Notes under the pieces: generated by a model | Told to the model about the DNA's origin: nothing | The model's database searches: none | What the model saw: only the letters and a program-made list of their open reading frames with translations | Part shown: piece by piece, positions 35,854-48,700 of the stretch | How the letters are laid out: each line of letters opens with the position of its first letter | Numbering within the stretch: position 1 is the stretch's first letter | Source: Pyxidicoccus parkwaysis | Lineage (GTDB): Bacteria > Myxococcota > Myxococcia > Myxococcales > Myxococcaceae | Assembly (NCBI RefSeq): GCF_017301735.1 | Contig: NZ_CP071090.1 | Location: forward strand, 1,178,001-1,242,000 | DNA length: 64,000 nt | Reading direction: 5' to 3' | Program-made: the position numbers and the translations under genes

Positions 35854-36023
35854 TGCGTGCGCTCGGTTCCGCTTTACTGTGAGCCGCTGCGTGGACGGCG
35901 ACCGGCCGAGTGGAAGTTTCGGGGGTCGCACGTGGTTTTCTACCGGTTCACCCTTACACCTCCTGGGATTTCCCTTCACTCGCCGCCGTCCTTCGAGGAT
36001 TCTCCGGCGAGAGAGTCGACCGA

Positions 36024-38855
<2,832 letters not shown>

Positions 38856-39191
38856 TCGCCCGCTCCAGATGGCAGGACGCCGGCGCGTCGGTCGCTCCCT
38901 CCCGGGGCGGCCTGGCGCGCCGGTTGTCTTTTTCGGAGACGGGGAAGGGGGCGGGCAGGCACGGGTCGTCCGGGGCGGTATGGACGATGCAGTGAAGCTT
39001 GCGCCGCCCGGAAGGGTTCTGTTAAGGACCCCCGGCCCCTGGGTATGGGGGGCAGGCAGCAACCACTACTCACACGCTCGTGCCGGTCACCGGTGCCTCC
39101 GTGGGTGGGTCCCTGAATCAGGGGACTCCGTCTCACGGTTGCCACGACCGGGCTTCGCGAGCGTGGCGGACACAACCGGAGAGAGAATCAC
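38856..39191 (+). promoter_or_regulatory. secA terminator and rpsB leader region
   Basis: 336 nt without a gene. At 38880-38923 CCGGCGCG and CGCGCCGG form the arms of a stem followed by TTGTCTTTTT, a good intrinsic terminator for secA. The rest should hold the rpsB promoter and leader. A hairpin GTCCCTG / CAGGG(G)AC near 39109-39126 is visible and might take part in S2 autoregulation. No open reading frame or tRNA is seen. Confidence 0.6.
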
Positions 39192-40175
39192 ATGGAGACG
39201 CAGGACACGCAGACGCAGGGCCAGGCGATGGCCGCCGCTGGCGGCATCACGATGAGGCAGCTCCTGGAGGCCGGTGTTCACTTCGGCCACCAGACGAAGC
39301 GCTGGAACCCGAAGATGAAGCCCTACATCTTCGGCGCCCGCAACGGCATCTACATCATCGACCTGCAGAAGACGGTCACGATGGCCCGTTCCGCGTTCCG
39401 CTTCGTGGCGGACGTCACCGCGCGCGGCGGCTCGGTGCTCTTCGTGGGCACCAAGAAGCAGGCGCAGGACGTCATCCGCGAGGAGGCCTCGCGCGCCGGT
39501 CAGTTCTTCGTCACCAGCCGCTGGCTGGGTGGCACGCTGACCAACTTCAAGACCATCAAGCAGGGCATCGACCGCCTGAAGACGCTGGAGAAGATGGCCG
39601 AGGACGGCACCTTCGAGCGGCTGCCGAAGAAGGAAGTCGCCTCGCTGGAGCGTGAGCGCGAGAAGCTGGAGAAGAACCTGGGCGGCGTGAAGGAGATGTC
39701 CAAGCTGCCCCGCTGCGTCTTCGTCATCGACCCGAAGAAGGAGCACATCGCCATCCACGAGGCGAGCCGCCTGGGCATCCCGGTGATTGGCCTGGTGGAC
39801 ACCAACTGCGACCCGGACGGCATCGACTTCGTCATCCCGGGCAACGACGATGCCATCCGCTCCATCAAGCTCTTCACCTCGAAGATCGCCGAGGCCTGCC
39901 TCGAGGGTGCGGCCCGCTACCGCGCCTCTGGCGCCGCCGAGCGCGACGAGCAGGAGGAGCGCGAGGGCCGTGAGGAGCGCGGTGACCGCCGTGACGACCG
40001 CCGGGGCCCGCGCCGTGGCGACCGCCGCGACGACCGCCGTGGCGGCGAGCGTGGTGACCGCGGCGGCGAGCGCCGTGGCCCCCTCGTGGAGATGAAGGGC
40101 GCCCCCGCTGCCGCCGACACGGCGGCTCCCGAGGGTGGCGGCGAGGGCGGCGGCGAGGAGTCGGCGGCCGAGTAG
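39192..40175 (+). CDS. rpsB: 30S ribosomal protein S2 with long charged tail
   Basis: 327 residues, about 80 longer than E. coli S2. The core (residues 15-250) is typical: [51 protein letters not shown] and [10 protein letters not shown]. The last 75 residues form an Arg/Asp/Gly-rich stretch ([20 protein letters not shown]) ending in an acidic Gly/Glu/Ala tail, likely disordered and surface exposed. GGAGAG precedes the ATG. It is first of the rpsB-tsf-pyrH-frr set. Confidence 0.97.
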   Translation: METQDTQTQGQAMAAAGGITMRQLLEAGVHFGHQTKRWNPKMKPYIFGARNGIYIIDLQKTVTMARSAFRFVADVTARGGSVLFVGTKKQAQDVIREEASRAGQFFVTSRWLGGTLTNFKTIKQGIDRLKTLEKMAEDGTFERLPKKEVASLEREREKLEKNLGGVKEMSKLPRCVFVIDPKKEHIAIHEASRLGIPVIGLVDTNCDPDGIDFVIPGNDDAIRSIKLFTSKIAEACLEGAARYRASGAAERDEQEEREGREERGDRRDDRRGPRRGDRRDDRRGGERGDRGGERRGPLVEMKGAPAAADTAAPEGGGEGGGEESAAE

Positions 40176-40201
40176 CCGTCCCCTCAGCTCGTCAGTCTCA
40201 C

Positions 40202-40235
40202 GGCGGCCGGGTGGCGCAGCAGCGACCCGGCCGCC
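40202..40235 (+). terminator. Stem-loop between rpsB and tsf (attenuator)
   Basis: Perfect 11-bp stem GGCGGCCGGGT / ACCCGGCCGCC, 12-nt loop, 27 nt past the rpsB stop. It is placed to reduce read-through into tsf, as in many rpsB-tsf operons. Confidence 0.7.
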
Positions 40236-40325
40236 CCTGTTTCCTGTAGACCGCTGTACCCCTTTTCAACCTGAAGCTCCGCCCGGCGCCTGGCGCCCCT
40301 CGAGCGGCGGAGGGTGGAGACGAAC

Positions 40326-40979
40326 ATGGCTGAGATCAGCGCCCAGATGGTGAAGGATCTCCGCGAGCGGACCGGCGCGGGCATGATGGACTGCAAGAAG
40401 GCCCTGGCCGAGAGCGGCGGTGACTTCGCGAAGGCCGAGGAGTGGCTGCGCAAGAAGGGCATCGCCAAGGCCGCCGGCAAGGAAGGCCGCGTGGCCGCGG
40501 AGGGCCTCATCGGCACCTACATCCACGGTGGCCGCATCGGCGTCATCGTGGAGGTCAACTGCGAGACGGACTTCGTCGCTCGCAACCCGGACTTCCAGGA
40601 CCTGGTGAAGGACGTGGCGATGCAGATTGCCGCCGCCAACCCCAAGTTCGTCCGCCGCGAGGAAGTGCCGACGGACAACCTCGACAAGGAGAAGGAAATC
40701 CAGCGCGAGCTGCTCAAGCAGCAGGGCAAGCCCGAGGCGATGCTGGACAAGATTCTCGTCGGGAAGATGGAGAAGTACTACGAGCAGGTCTGCCTCGTGG
40801 ACCAGCTCTGGGTGAAGGACGACAAGAAGAAGGTCGGTGAGATGGTGACGGAGCGCTCCGCCAAGATTGGAGAGAAGGTCTCCATCCGCCGCTTCGTTCG
40901 CTACGAGGTGGGTGAGGGCATCCAGAAGCAGAAGGACGACCTCGCCGCCGAGGTCGCCAAGACGCTGGGCCAGAAGTAG
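40326..40979 (+). CDS. tsf: Elongation factor Ts
   Basis: 217 residues. It recycles EF-Tu by GDP exchange. The N-terminal UBA-like region ([19 protein letters not shown]) and the core ([13 protein letters not shown], the EF-Tu contact TDFV motif) are intact. It is shorter than the E. coli protein (about 280), consistent with a single C-terminal subdomain. The ATG at 40326 follows GGAGACGAAC; an in-frame ATG 12 nt upstream is less likely. Confidence 0.96.
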   Translation: MAEISAQMVKDLRERTGAGMMDCKKALAESGGDFAKAEEWLRKKGIAKAAGKEGRVAAEGLIGTYIHGGRIGVIVEVNCETDFVARNPDFQDLVKDVAMQIAAANPKFVRREEVPTDNLDKEKEIQRELLKQQGKPEAMLDKILVGKMEKYYEQVCLVDQLWVKDDKKKVGEMVTERSAKIGEKVSIRRFVRYEVGEGIQKQKDDLAAEVAKTLGQK

Positions 40980-40983
40980 TCCG

Positions 40984-41061
40984 CACCGCGAAAGCGGTGG
41001 CTGGCTGGAGGGCCGCGCGCACGGGTTTCCCCCTACTCGGGGACCGGGCGGCGCGGCCCTC
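40984..41061 (+). terminator. Stem-loops between tsf and pyrH
   Basis: A small hairpin CACCGC-GAAA-GCGGTG (40984-40999) is followed by a long perfect 11-bp stem GAGGGCCGCGC / GCGCGGCCCTC (41008-41018, 41051-41061). Inside that is an inner stem TCCCC / GGGGA. This marks a probable transcript boundary or attenuator; pyrH likely has its own promoter in 41062-41169. Confidence 0.65.
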
Positions 41062-41169
41062 GTTCTTGCGGGCTTTCCCCGGCCTTGAGACAGGCACCGG
41101 ACTTTGCAAACCGGGCAGTCCTTCTCCGGCGTTGATCACTCGCGGGACGGGGGATAGAAGCGGTCGCGC

Positions 41170-41922
41170 ATGTCCTCCGACACGACGAGCCCTCTCCGTT
41201 ACAAGCGCATCCTCCTGAAGCTCTCGGGCGAGGCCCTGATGGGTGAAGGGAAGTACGGCATCCATCCGCCCACGTTGATGGCCATCGCCGAGGAGGTCAT
41301 CGAGGTGGCGCAGGCCGGCGTGGAGGTTGCCCTCGTCATCGGCGGAGGCAACATCTTCCGCGGCGTGGCGGGTGCCACCGAAGGCATGGACCGCGCGAGC
41401 GCGGACTACATGGGGATGCTGGCCACCTGCATCAACTCCATGGCCATGCAGGACGCGCTGGAGAAGAAGGGCGTGCACACGCGGGTGCTGTCCGCCATCA
41501 AGATGGAGCAGATTGCCGAGCCCTACATCCGCCGGCGCGCGGTGCGCCACCTGGAGAAGGGCCGCATCGTCATCTTCGCGGCGGGCACGGGCAACCCGTA
41601 CTTCACCACGGACACCGCCGCCTCGCTGCGTGCCATGGAAATCAACGCGCAGGTGATTCTCAAGGCGACGAAGGTGGACGGCATCTACAGCGCGGACCCG
41701 AAGAAGGACCCCACCGCGCGCCGCTACCGGACGCTGACGTACATGGACGTGCTGCGGCAGAACCTCAACGTGATGGACTCCACGGCCATCTCGCTGTGCA
41801 TGGACAACAAGCTGCCCATCATCGTGTTCGACTTGACGGTGCGTGGGAACATCCGCCGCGCGGTGCTGGGGGGCGGGGAGATTGGTACGCTGGTGGGTGG
41901 GACGGAGACGGCCTGGGCGTAG
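41170..41922 (+). CDS. pyrH: UMP kinase
   Basis: 250 residues; makes UDP from UMP. Typical bacterial UMP kinase motifs: [57 protein letters not shown] and [17 protein letters not shown] start; 51 nt before frr. Confidence 0.97.
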   Translation: MSSDTTSPLRYKRILLKLSGEALMGEGKYGIHPPTLMAIAEEVIEVAQAGVEVALVIGGGNIFRGVAGATEGMDRASADYMGMLATCINSMAMQDALEKKGVHTRVLSAIKMEQIAEPYIRRRAVRHLEKGRIVIFAAGTGNPYFTTDTAASLRAMEINAQVILKATKVDGIYSADPKKDPTARRYRTLTYMDVLRQNLNVMDSTAISLCMDNKLPIIVFDLTVRGNIRRAVLGGGEIGTLVGGTETAWA

Positions 41923-41973
41923 GCGCCCGGACGCTCGCCGCCGGCAGGCACAGGCACTCAAGGAGAAAGTGAA

Positions 41974-42531
41974 ATGAGTGGAGACGTCGTCGCCGAACTG
42001 AAGACTCGCATCGACAAGTCGCTCGAGGACCTCAAGAGGGAGCTGACGAAGGTGCGCACCGGGCGCGCCAGCATCTCCATCCTGGATGGCATCCGGGTGG
42101 ACTACTACGGCACCCCCACGCCGCTGTCCGGCGTGGCCAGCGTCAACGCGCCCGAGCCCCGGCTCATCACCATCAAGCCGTGGGAGAAGAGCGTCCTGAA
42201 GGAAATCGAGAAGGCGCTGCGCGAGGCGAACCTGGGCATCAACCCGATGAACGACGGGGAGATGATTCGCCTGCCCTTCCCGCCGCTCACCGAGGAGCGC
42301 CGCAAGGACATCGCGAAGCAGGTGAAGACGAAGGGGGAGGACCACAAGGTCGCCATCCGCAACGTCCGCCGCGACGCCAACGAGGCGCTCAAGACGCAGC
42401 TCAAGGACAAGAAGATTACCGAGGACGACCACAAGCGCATCACCGAGACGGTGCAGAAGCAGACCGACGCGGGCATCGCCCAGGTGGACGACATCGTGAA
42501 GAAGAAGGAGAAGGAGGTCATGGAGGTCTGA
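41974..42531 (+). CDS. frr: Ribosome recycling factor
   Basis: 185 residues, normal length. It splits post-termination ribosomes with EF-G. Seen: LTKVRTGRAS, DYYGTPTPLSGVASVN, NDGEMIRLPFPPLTEERRK, and the helical bundle. AAGGAGAAAG is a strong ribosome site. Its stop (TGA) overlaps the next ATG by one base. Confidence 0.97.
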   Translation: MSGDVVAELKTRIDKSLEDLKRELTKVRTGRASISILDGIRVDYYGTPTPLSGVASVNAPEPRLITIKPWEKSVLKEIEKALREANLGINPMNDGEMIRLPFPPLTEERRKDIAKQVKTKGEDHKVAIRNVRRDANEALKTQLKDKKITEDDHKRITETVQKQTDAGIAQVDDIVKKKEKEVMEV

Positions 42532-44042
42532 TGGCCTCCGTGCTCCTGGCCGAGCCCTCCGTGCCGGTGGCGGGCGCGCTGCGACGCTACCTGGAGGGGG
42601 CCGGCCACGAAGTGTCCTCGGCGGGCAGCGCGGAGGAAGCGCTGCGCGCCGCCCGGGTGCGCCCGCCCGCCGTGCTGCTGGCTTCCGGCACGGGCACGTT
42701 GGATGGCGAGGCGCTGTGCCGCGAGCTTCGTGCGCAGGGGCTCCCCGTCCCGGTGCTGCTGCTGTACCCGCCCACCGAGGAGCATGCCGACGAGCGCGCC
42801 GCCGAGGCGGGCGCGGACGGCTGCCTGGTGGGGCCGCTCAAGCGCGCCAACGTGCTGACGTGCGTCGGGCTGCTGATGCAGCGCGAGGAGGCGCGGCGGC
42901 TTTCGGGCTCCGCTCCGGCCGGCGCTGTCGGCGCGGTGCCCGTGCCCGCGCACGATGACGAGCTGCGGTTCGGGGACGAAACCTCCGACGAGGCTTCGGG
43001 TGATGCGTTCGCTGGCGAGGAGGCGCAGTCGCGCCCGGCGTCGGACGCTGCCGCGGGTGACGTGCTCGCCGGAGAGGAGTTCCTCGAGCCGGAGGAGCTG
43101 CCGTCCGATGCGGTGACCCTCCGCGAAGGTGGCGATGACGCTTCGGGCATCGCCCCCGCAAGTGCATCCGCGGGTGAGGAGGGCCGGCGCCCGGAGGAGG
43201 CTGCTCAGGGCGGTGTCGCGACGCCCGTGCCCTTGGGCGATGAGGGACGCAGCTCGCAGGGAAGCACCTCGCGCGTGGCCTTTGCCCTGGCGGGCTCGCA
43301 CGAAGTCATGGGCACGTCCCCGGATTCCGCTGTGGGCCCGGGAGCGGCGTCGGCGCGAGTGTCCGCGTCCCAGCGCGCGTCCGGCTTCGCCATCACCCCC
43401 GTGCCGGGAACGCTGATGACGCTGGAGGCGGAGGGCCGCCGCGTCACCCGCTCGGACCTGCCGGCCGTGACGAAGCCGGAGCCGGAGGGCCGCCGTGTCA
43501 CGCGCCTGGACCTGCCGGCCGTCAGCCCGTCGTCTTCCTCTCCGGACTTCGAGTTCCTCAAGCGGCTCCTGCTGATGGAGGTGAAGCGCAGCCGGCGCTA
43601 CCGCTACCCCATCGCCGTGCTCCTCGTGGAGTTGGACCGCTTCGCCGAGCGCGCCACGGGGCTTTCCCCCGCGGCCCGCACCGCCGCGCTGGCCGAGGCG
43701 CTGGGCCTGCTGGTGGCCGGCGTGCGCGACATCGACGTGGCGGTGCCCTTCTCGGAGAGCCGCTTCGTGGTGTTCCTCCCGCACACGCCGCGCTCGGGCG
43801 CCCTCGTCGTGGCCGAGCGCCTGCGCGAGCGGGTGAAGGGCCTGCGCGGCCTGCCGGGCACGAGCGCGTCCGTGGGCGTGGCCGTGTCCGAGCCGCCCGC
43901 GGGCAAGGCACCCGCGTCCGGTGCCGGCGCCCAGGTGAGCTTCGGCAGCCTGCTGAAGGATGCGGGAGAGTCACTGCGCCGCGCGCAGGCGGCCGGGGGC
44001 GACAGGGTGGAGCCGGCGGGCGGGAAGCCTCAGCCCGGGTAG
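42531..44042 (+). CDS. Pseudo-response regulator with degenerate GGDEF output domain
   Basis: 503 residues. A receiver-like domain (1-115: VLLAEPSVPVAGALRRYLEG, LLASGTGTLDGEALCREL, PLKRANVL) lacks the phospho-acceptor Asp (Ser in LLASG). A 200-residue acidic, repetitive linker follows, with a duplicated 18-residue block. The C-terminal domain (from about 345) has the GGDEF fold (LLLMEVKRSRRYRYPIAVLL, DIDVAVPFSESRFVVFLP), but the signature is SESRF, so it is catalytically dead. It is translationally coupled to frr (ATG overlaps the frr stop). Its 3' end overlaps cyaY by 13 nt tail to tail. Confidence 0.8.
   Translation: MASVLLAEPSVPVAGALRRYLEGAGHEVSSAGSAEEALRAARVRPPAVLLASGTGTLDGEALCRELRAQGLPVPVLLLYPPTEEHADERAAEAGADGCLVGPLKRANVLTCVGLLMQREEARRLSGSAPAGAVGAVPVPAHDDELRFGDETSDEASGDAFAGEEAQSRPASDAAAGDVLAGEEFLEPEELPSDAVTLREGGDDASGIAPASASAGEEGRRPEEAAQGGVATPVPLGDEGRSSQGSTSRVAFALAGSHEVMGTSPDSAVGPGAASARVSASQRASGFAITPVPGTLMTLEAEGRRVTRSDLPAVTKPEPEGRRVTRLDLPAVSPSSSSPDFEFLKRLLLMEVKRSRRYRYPIAVLLVELDRFAERATGLSPAARTAALAEALGLLVAGVRDIDVAVPFSESRFVVFLPHTPRSGALVVAERLRERVKGLRGLPGTSASVGVAVSEPPAGKAPASGAGAQVSFGSLLKDAGESLRRAQAAGGDRVEPAGGKPQPG
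43431..43538. repeat. 54-bp duplicated block in the linker
   Basis: The block starting GAGGGCCGCCG at 43431 recurs at 43485 with several changes. Each copy encodes about 18 residues around EGRRVTRxDLPAV in the linker of the pseudo-response regulator. Confidence 0.8.
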
Positions 44043-44362
44043 ATGAAGTCCACGCCGCTGATGTCGTGGACCACGTCCGCGACGAAGGCGAGCAGCTCCA
44101 GCCCCCGGCCCTTGTCGTCCTTCCAGGTGCTGGTGGCCGTGTCGTACGTGAAGTGGATGCCCTGACCCCGGCCGGCGACCCAAATCTGCCGCACGGCGCG
44201 CTGGGTGTTGACGATGCACTTCTCGCGGGAGCGGGCGGTGAGCGTCACCATGTCGCCCGTGCTCTCGGCCTCGAGGATGTCCGGGTCGATGGCGTCCGCC
44301 GCGGCGAGGATTCGCTTGAAGACGCCGACGGCGAGCTGGTTGTAGCGGGCTTCGTCCATCAT
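44030..44362 (-). CDS. cyaY: Frataxin-like iron donor protein CyaY
   Basis: 110 residues. It matches the bacterial frataxin pattern: acidic first helix (YNQLAVGVFKRILAAADAIDPD), beta strands (GDMVTLTARSREKCIVNTQ), RQIWVAGRGQGIHFTYD and W in STWKD. Frataxins bind iron and modulate Fe-S cluster assembly. It lies 13 nt after the sixA stop, so the two form one unit. An initial Met-Met leaves the exact start open by one codon. Confidence 0.9.
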   Translation of the reverse strand: MMDEARYNQLAVGVFKRILAAADAIDPDILEAESTGDMVTLTARSREKCIVNTQRAVRQIWVAGRGQGIHFTYDTATSTWKDDKGRGLELLAFVADVVHDISGVDFIYPG

Positions 44363-44375
44363 GGCCGCGCGGGCC

Positions 44376-44876
44376 TCACTGGATGACGTCGAGCACCTGC
44401 TGGCCGGGGGCCGCGTAGAACAGGAACTTCATCTGCGGCGCCTCACCCTCCGTCTCCACGCGCTCCAGCGCGATGACGGTGCCCGGGTTGACGGGCTTGG
44501 GGAAGGACTGCATGCCCAGCAGGTGGGCCGCCAGCGCCCCCATGGAGGGCTGGTGCCCCACGAGCACCAGGTTCTGGTCCGAGTGCTCCGTCAGCACCGG
44601 CTCCACCGCGCCCACCGGCATGTCCGGCAACAGGCACCGGTGCACCTTGAGCAGACCCTCGTGCTTCGTCTCGATGGAGAGAATCTGCGCCGTCTGCACC
44701 GTGCGCACCAGGGGGCTGGTCAGGATGAGGCCCACCGGGCCCATGCGCTCCGACAACGACGCGAAGTGCTGGGCGGTATTGGCGCGGGCCTTGGCGGTGA
44801 GCGCGCGCGCCTCGTCGCCGAGACCCTCGGGGATCTCTGCGTCCGCATCGCCGTGCCTAACCAGGAAAATCCTCAA
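44376..44876 (-). CDS. sixA: SixA-type phosphohistidine phosphatase
   Basis: 166 residues. The catalytic LVRHGDAD (RHG) motif is at the very N-terminus, with SPLVRTVQTAQIL and VLVGHQPSMGALAAHLL, typical of SixA. These enzymes remove phosphate from histidine of phosphotransfer proteins. The start is TTG with GGAGGG a few nt upstream. It is co-directional with cyaY and divergent from the lipoprotein gene. Confidence 0.9.
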   Translation of the reverse strand: MRIFLVRHGDADAEIPEGLGDEARALTAKARANTAQHFASLSERMGPVGLILTSPLVRTVQTAQILSIETKHEGLLKVHRCLLPDMPVGAVEPVLTEHSDQNLVLVGHQPSMGALAAHLLGMQSFPKPVNPGTVIALERVETEGEAPQMKFLFYAAPGQQVLDVIQ

Positions 44877-45061
44877 AGTCCCTCCACCGCTTTCGACAGG
44901 ACCGCGGTTCGTACACGAGCGTGGCCCGGTTGGTCAAAGGTAATGCGGCGATTGTTCAGTGGCCGGAACAACTCCGCCGTGACAGAGAGGGAAGGGCGCC
45001 GCCGACCCCCGCGCAAGTGGCGGAAGTTCCCGGCGTCGCCCGCCCGTCTGGAGGAAAACGC

Positions 45062-45730
45062 ATGCGCACCGTGCTGTCGGGACTCTTGGTACTGCTGGCC
45101 TTCTCGGCTTGTAAGAAGGAGGAGCCCGCGTCCGGCCCGGCACCTGGGGAGGCAGCCGAGCAGGCTGGAGGTGCCCCGGCGGCGGGGGAGGTGGACGACG
45201 GCCCCTATACGGTGACGAAGGAGAAGCTGGACGCGTACGTGGGCTACCAGCGGCGCATGCTGGAGGTGTACGGCTCGCTGCTGAAGGGCCTCCAGGGCCT
45301 GGGCGCGCTGGTGGACGCGGGCACGCCGGAGGCCATGGCGTCCGCGCGCGAGGGGCTGAAGGTGGTGGAGGCGAAGGCCAAGGCGGAAGCCGAGGCGCGC
45401 CAGCAGGCGGGGCTGACGGAGAACGACGTCAACGGCATCGCCGAGGTGGTGACGGCCGTCATCAGCCAGCGGCAGCTCGGCCGCACGCTCCAGTACGAGG
45501 AGGAACTGAAGAAGCTGGAGGCGCTCCAGGCGAAGCTCCCGCCCGAGCAGCAGAAGGGGCTGGAGCCGCAGGTGGCCAACATGCGCCGCCAGGTGGAGTC
45601 CTTCGAGAAGCTGGCCGACGTGCGCCGCGACTACGGCGACGCCAACGTGGACGTGGTCCTCACGCGCGAGGACGACCTGATGAAGAACTACCAGGAGATG
45701 CTGCGAGTCTTCACCGGCACGCGCCGGTGA
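45062..45730 (+). CDS. Small lipoprotein of unknown function
   Basis: 222 residues. A signal peptide with lipobox LLAFSAC gives a lipid-anchored Cys18. A Glu/Pro/Ala-rich spacer follows, then a helical domain rich in Glu, Lys, Gln and Leu (about 60-215) that could be a coiled coil. GGAGGAAAACGC precedes the ATG. I do not recognise the family. A stem-loop follows the stop. Confidence 0.8.
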   Translation: MRTVLSGLLVLLAFSACKKEEPASGPAPGEAAEQAGGAPAAGEVDDGPYTVTKEKLDAYVGYQRRMLEVYGSLLKGLQGLGALVDAGTPEAMASAREGLKVVEAKAKAEAEARQQAGLTENDVNGIAEVVTAVISQRQLGRTLQYEEELKKLEALQAKLPPEQQKGLEPQVANMRRQVESFEKLADVRRDYGDANVDVVLTREDDLMKNYQEMLRVFTGTRR

Positions 45731-45740
45731 AGGTTGCCGG

Positions 45741-45766
45741 AAGCGGGCCCGGAGACGGGCCCGCTT
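45741..45766. terminator. Bidirectional stem-loop
   Basis: Perfect 10-bp stem AAGCGGGCCC / GGGCCCGCTT with a 6-nt loop between two convergent genes (stops at 45730 and 45781). Confidence 0.75.
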
Positions 45767-45780
45767 GAATCGCCCGCGCC

Positions 45781-48700
45781 TCAGACGCGCTTGAGGTGCG
45801 GCGCCTTCTTGAGGAGCTGCGCCAGGAAGACGTCCGCCACCTTCTCCATGACGGTGTTGCCGCGCAGGCGCTGGTTGAGGTTGACGAAGTCCACCTGGTC
45901 CAACCGCTGGTCCTGGTTGTAGCAGGAGAACACCCACGTCTCCTTGCCCGTCAGCGGGTCCACATGCCGCTGGAGGCACTGGGCGCAGATTTCCTTCATC
46001 ATGCACTGCATCGGCGAGTTGATGGAGCCGATGGCCTCGTGGCCGGGCTTGAGGTGCGGCTGCAGCACGCCGTGCCGCGCCTCGGCCACCGCGCGCATCA
46101 TCCGGTCCGAGCCGATGGCGATGATGCGGTCCACCTCCGACAGCGAGATGACCGGCGCCGGGCCCAGCTTGTTCTCCGCGTAGGCCAGCATCGCCTGCAC
46201 CACGTTGCCCCGGAACGCGGAGTCCTGCGGACGGCGCGGCGCAATCGTGTCGCCCGTGTCCACGGACCACACAATCTGGTCCGTGCCGGCCTCAATCTCG
46301 TCCTGCTTGAACGAGTCCGACTTCTGCCGGTAGCCGGCGAAATACACCACGCGGCAGCCGGCCGCCTTGAGCGAGCGGGCGATGGAGAAGAGCACCGCGT
46401 TGCCGAGGCCGCCGCCCACCAGCACCACCGTCTCGTTGTGGCCGATTTCGGTGGGCGCGCCAGTGGGGCCCATCAGCACTACGGGCTCGCCGGGCTTGAG
46501 CGCGGCGCACAGGCGCGAGGACGAGCCCATCTCCAGCACGATGGTGCCCATCAGCCCCTTCTCCTTGTCCACCCACGCGCCCGTGAGGGCCAGGCCCTCC
46601 ATGGTGAGGCGCATGCCGTCCACCACCGGCGCATTCCGCTCGAAGTTCTGCAAGCGGTAGAACTGGCCGGGCGAGAAGTGGCTCGCCGCGAAGGGCGCGC
46701 GCACCACCACCTCCACAATCGTCGGCGTCAGGCGGTTGACGGCGACGACGGTGGCGGAGAAGGCGTCATCCAGCTTCGCGAAGTGCGCGGCGCGCTTCTC
46801 CTCGCGGCGGGCCTGCGCCACCTCGTCGGTGAAGTCCATGGCCGCGACTTCCTTCGCGTACAGGCGCGCCACCTCCGGGTGGCCGTCCTTCGCGCTGGCC
46901 ATGGCCTTCACCACGTTGCCCGCGTACGTCGGGTGGTTGTCGCCGTAGAACGAGATGAGGTGGCCGTCCTTCCGGTAGGACGTGAAGAAGCCCGCCTTCG
47001 CGGCCGGGTCCTCCTTCGCCTTCACGGGCTGCAGCGTGAAGCCCTCGCCGTCCTCCACCAATTCGTGGCCCTGGAAGTACTCGCCGCGCGCGTCGAGCTG
47101 GAACGTGCCCGGGTATTCCTTCTCGTACGTGACGTTGGGAGACGTACCGGCGGCGACGCACACCGTGCGCGCGGGCAACTCGAAGAACTGGCCGCTGCCC
47201 TTCAGCTTGCCGTCCACCGTCACCATGCGCTCGAAGCGCAGCGCGCGCACCGCGCCGGACGCGTCCGGAAGCGCCTCCACCGGGCTCATGCGCTCGATGA
47301 AGCGGATGCCCTCTTCCAGCGCCTTCGTGACTTCTTCATGGTTGAGGCGGTAGGCGGGGGACTCGGTGAGGCTGCGGCGGTAGACGAGGCTCACGCCGCC
47401 CCAGCCGCGCACCAGCTTGATGAAGTCCGGGTTGCGGCCTTCCGCCTGCGCCTTCTCGCGCTCGGCGCGCACCGCGCGGCCGTGCTCGAGGAAGGTCTGG
47501 TAGGTGGCGCGCTCCTCCGCGTCGAGGCGGGCCAGCACGGCCTCCTCGCCCAGGTCCGCCACCAGCTTCTCGTGGCGGGCGAGCGTCTTCTCCACCTGCA
47601 CCGGGTAGTACGCCATCAGCTCGGTGGCGGTGTCGATGCCGGTGAGGCCGCCGCCGATGACGATGGCGGGCAATTGCACCTGGAGGTTGGCCAGCGAGTC
47701 CTTCTTGAAGGCGCCGGTGAGCTGCAGCGCCATGAGGAAGTCGCTCGCCTTGCGGATGCCCCGGATGAGGTTGTTCTTCATCCCGATGATGGTGGGGCGG
47801 CCCGCGCCGGCGGCGATGGCGATGTGGTCGAAGCCCAGCGCCCACGCGTCGTCAATGGTCAGCGTGCCACCGAAGCGCACGCCGCCGTAGATGCGGAAGC
47901 CCTCGCGCCGCGCGAGCGTGAGGTGGATGAGGGTGAGGAAGTTCTTGTCCCAGCGCACGGTGATTCCGTACTCGGACACGCCGCCGAAGCCCTCCAGCAC
48001 GCGCTCGTCCAGCTCGCTGGTGAGCGCGTTCCAGTCGCGGATGGGCTTCATGGCGCGGCCGTTGCGGCCCACCAGCTCATCCGGGAAGGGCTCAATCTTC
48101 AGGCCGTCCACGCCGGTGACGCCGAAGCCCTCGTTGAGCAGGTAGTGGGACAGCGTGTAGCCGGCGGGGCCCAGGCCCACGACGAGCACGTTGCGGCCCA
48201 CGTAGGGCAGGGCGTACGGGCGGCGCACGTTGAGCGGGTTCCACCGCGTGAGCAGGCCGTAGATTTCGAAGCCCCAGGGCAGGGCGAGCACGTCCGTGAG
48301 GGTGGCCGTCTCCGCCAGGGGGATGTTCACCGGCTCCTGCTTCTGGAAGATGCAGGCCTTCATGCAGTCATTGCAGATGCGGTGGCCGGTGCCCGGGCAC
48401 ATCGGGTTGTCCAGCGTCACCATGGCCAGCGCGGCCACGGAGTTGCCCTCGCGCTTGAGCGCGTGCGCCTCGGAGATGCGCTCGTCGAGCGGGCACCCGT
48501 TGAGGGGAATGCCCAGCGGGTTCTTCTTGAAGCTGTGGCCTTCCGCCACCGGGTCCTTCGCGGGGAAGCCCTTGGAGCACGAGTCCTTCGAGCGCTCGTG
48601 GCAGATGACGCAGTAGTCCACCTCGTTCATCACGTCGCGCGAGGTGCCGCGGCGGTCCGTGAGCTTGAAGCCGTCGCGGTGGCGCAGGTGGTGCTCGTCG

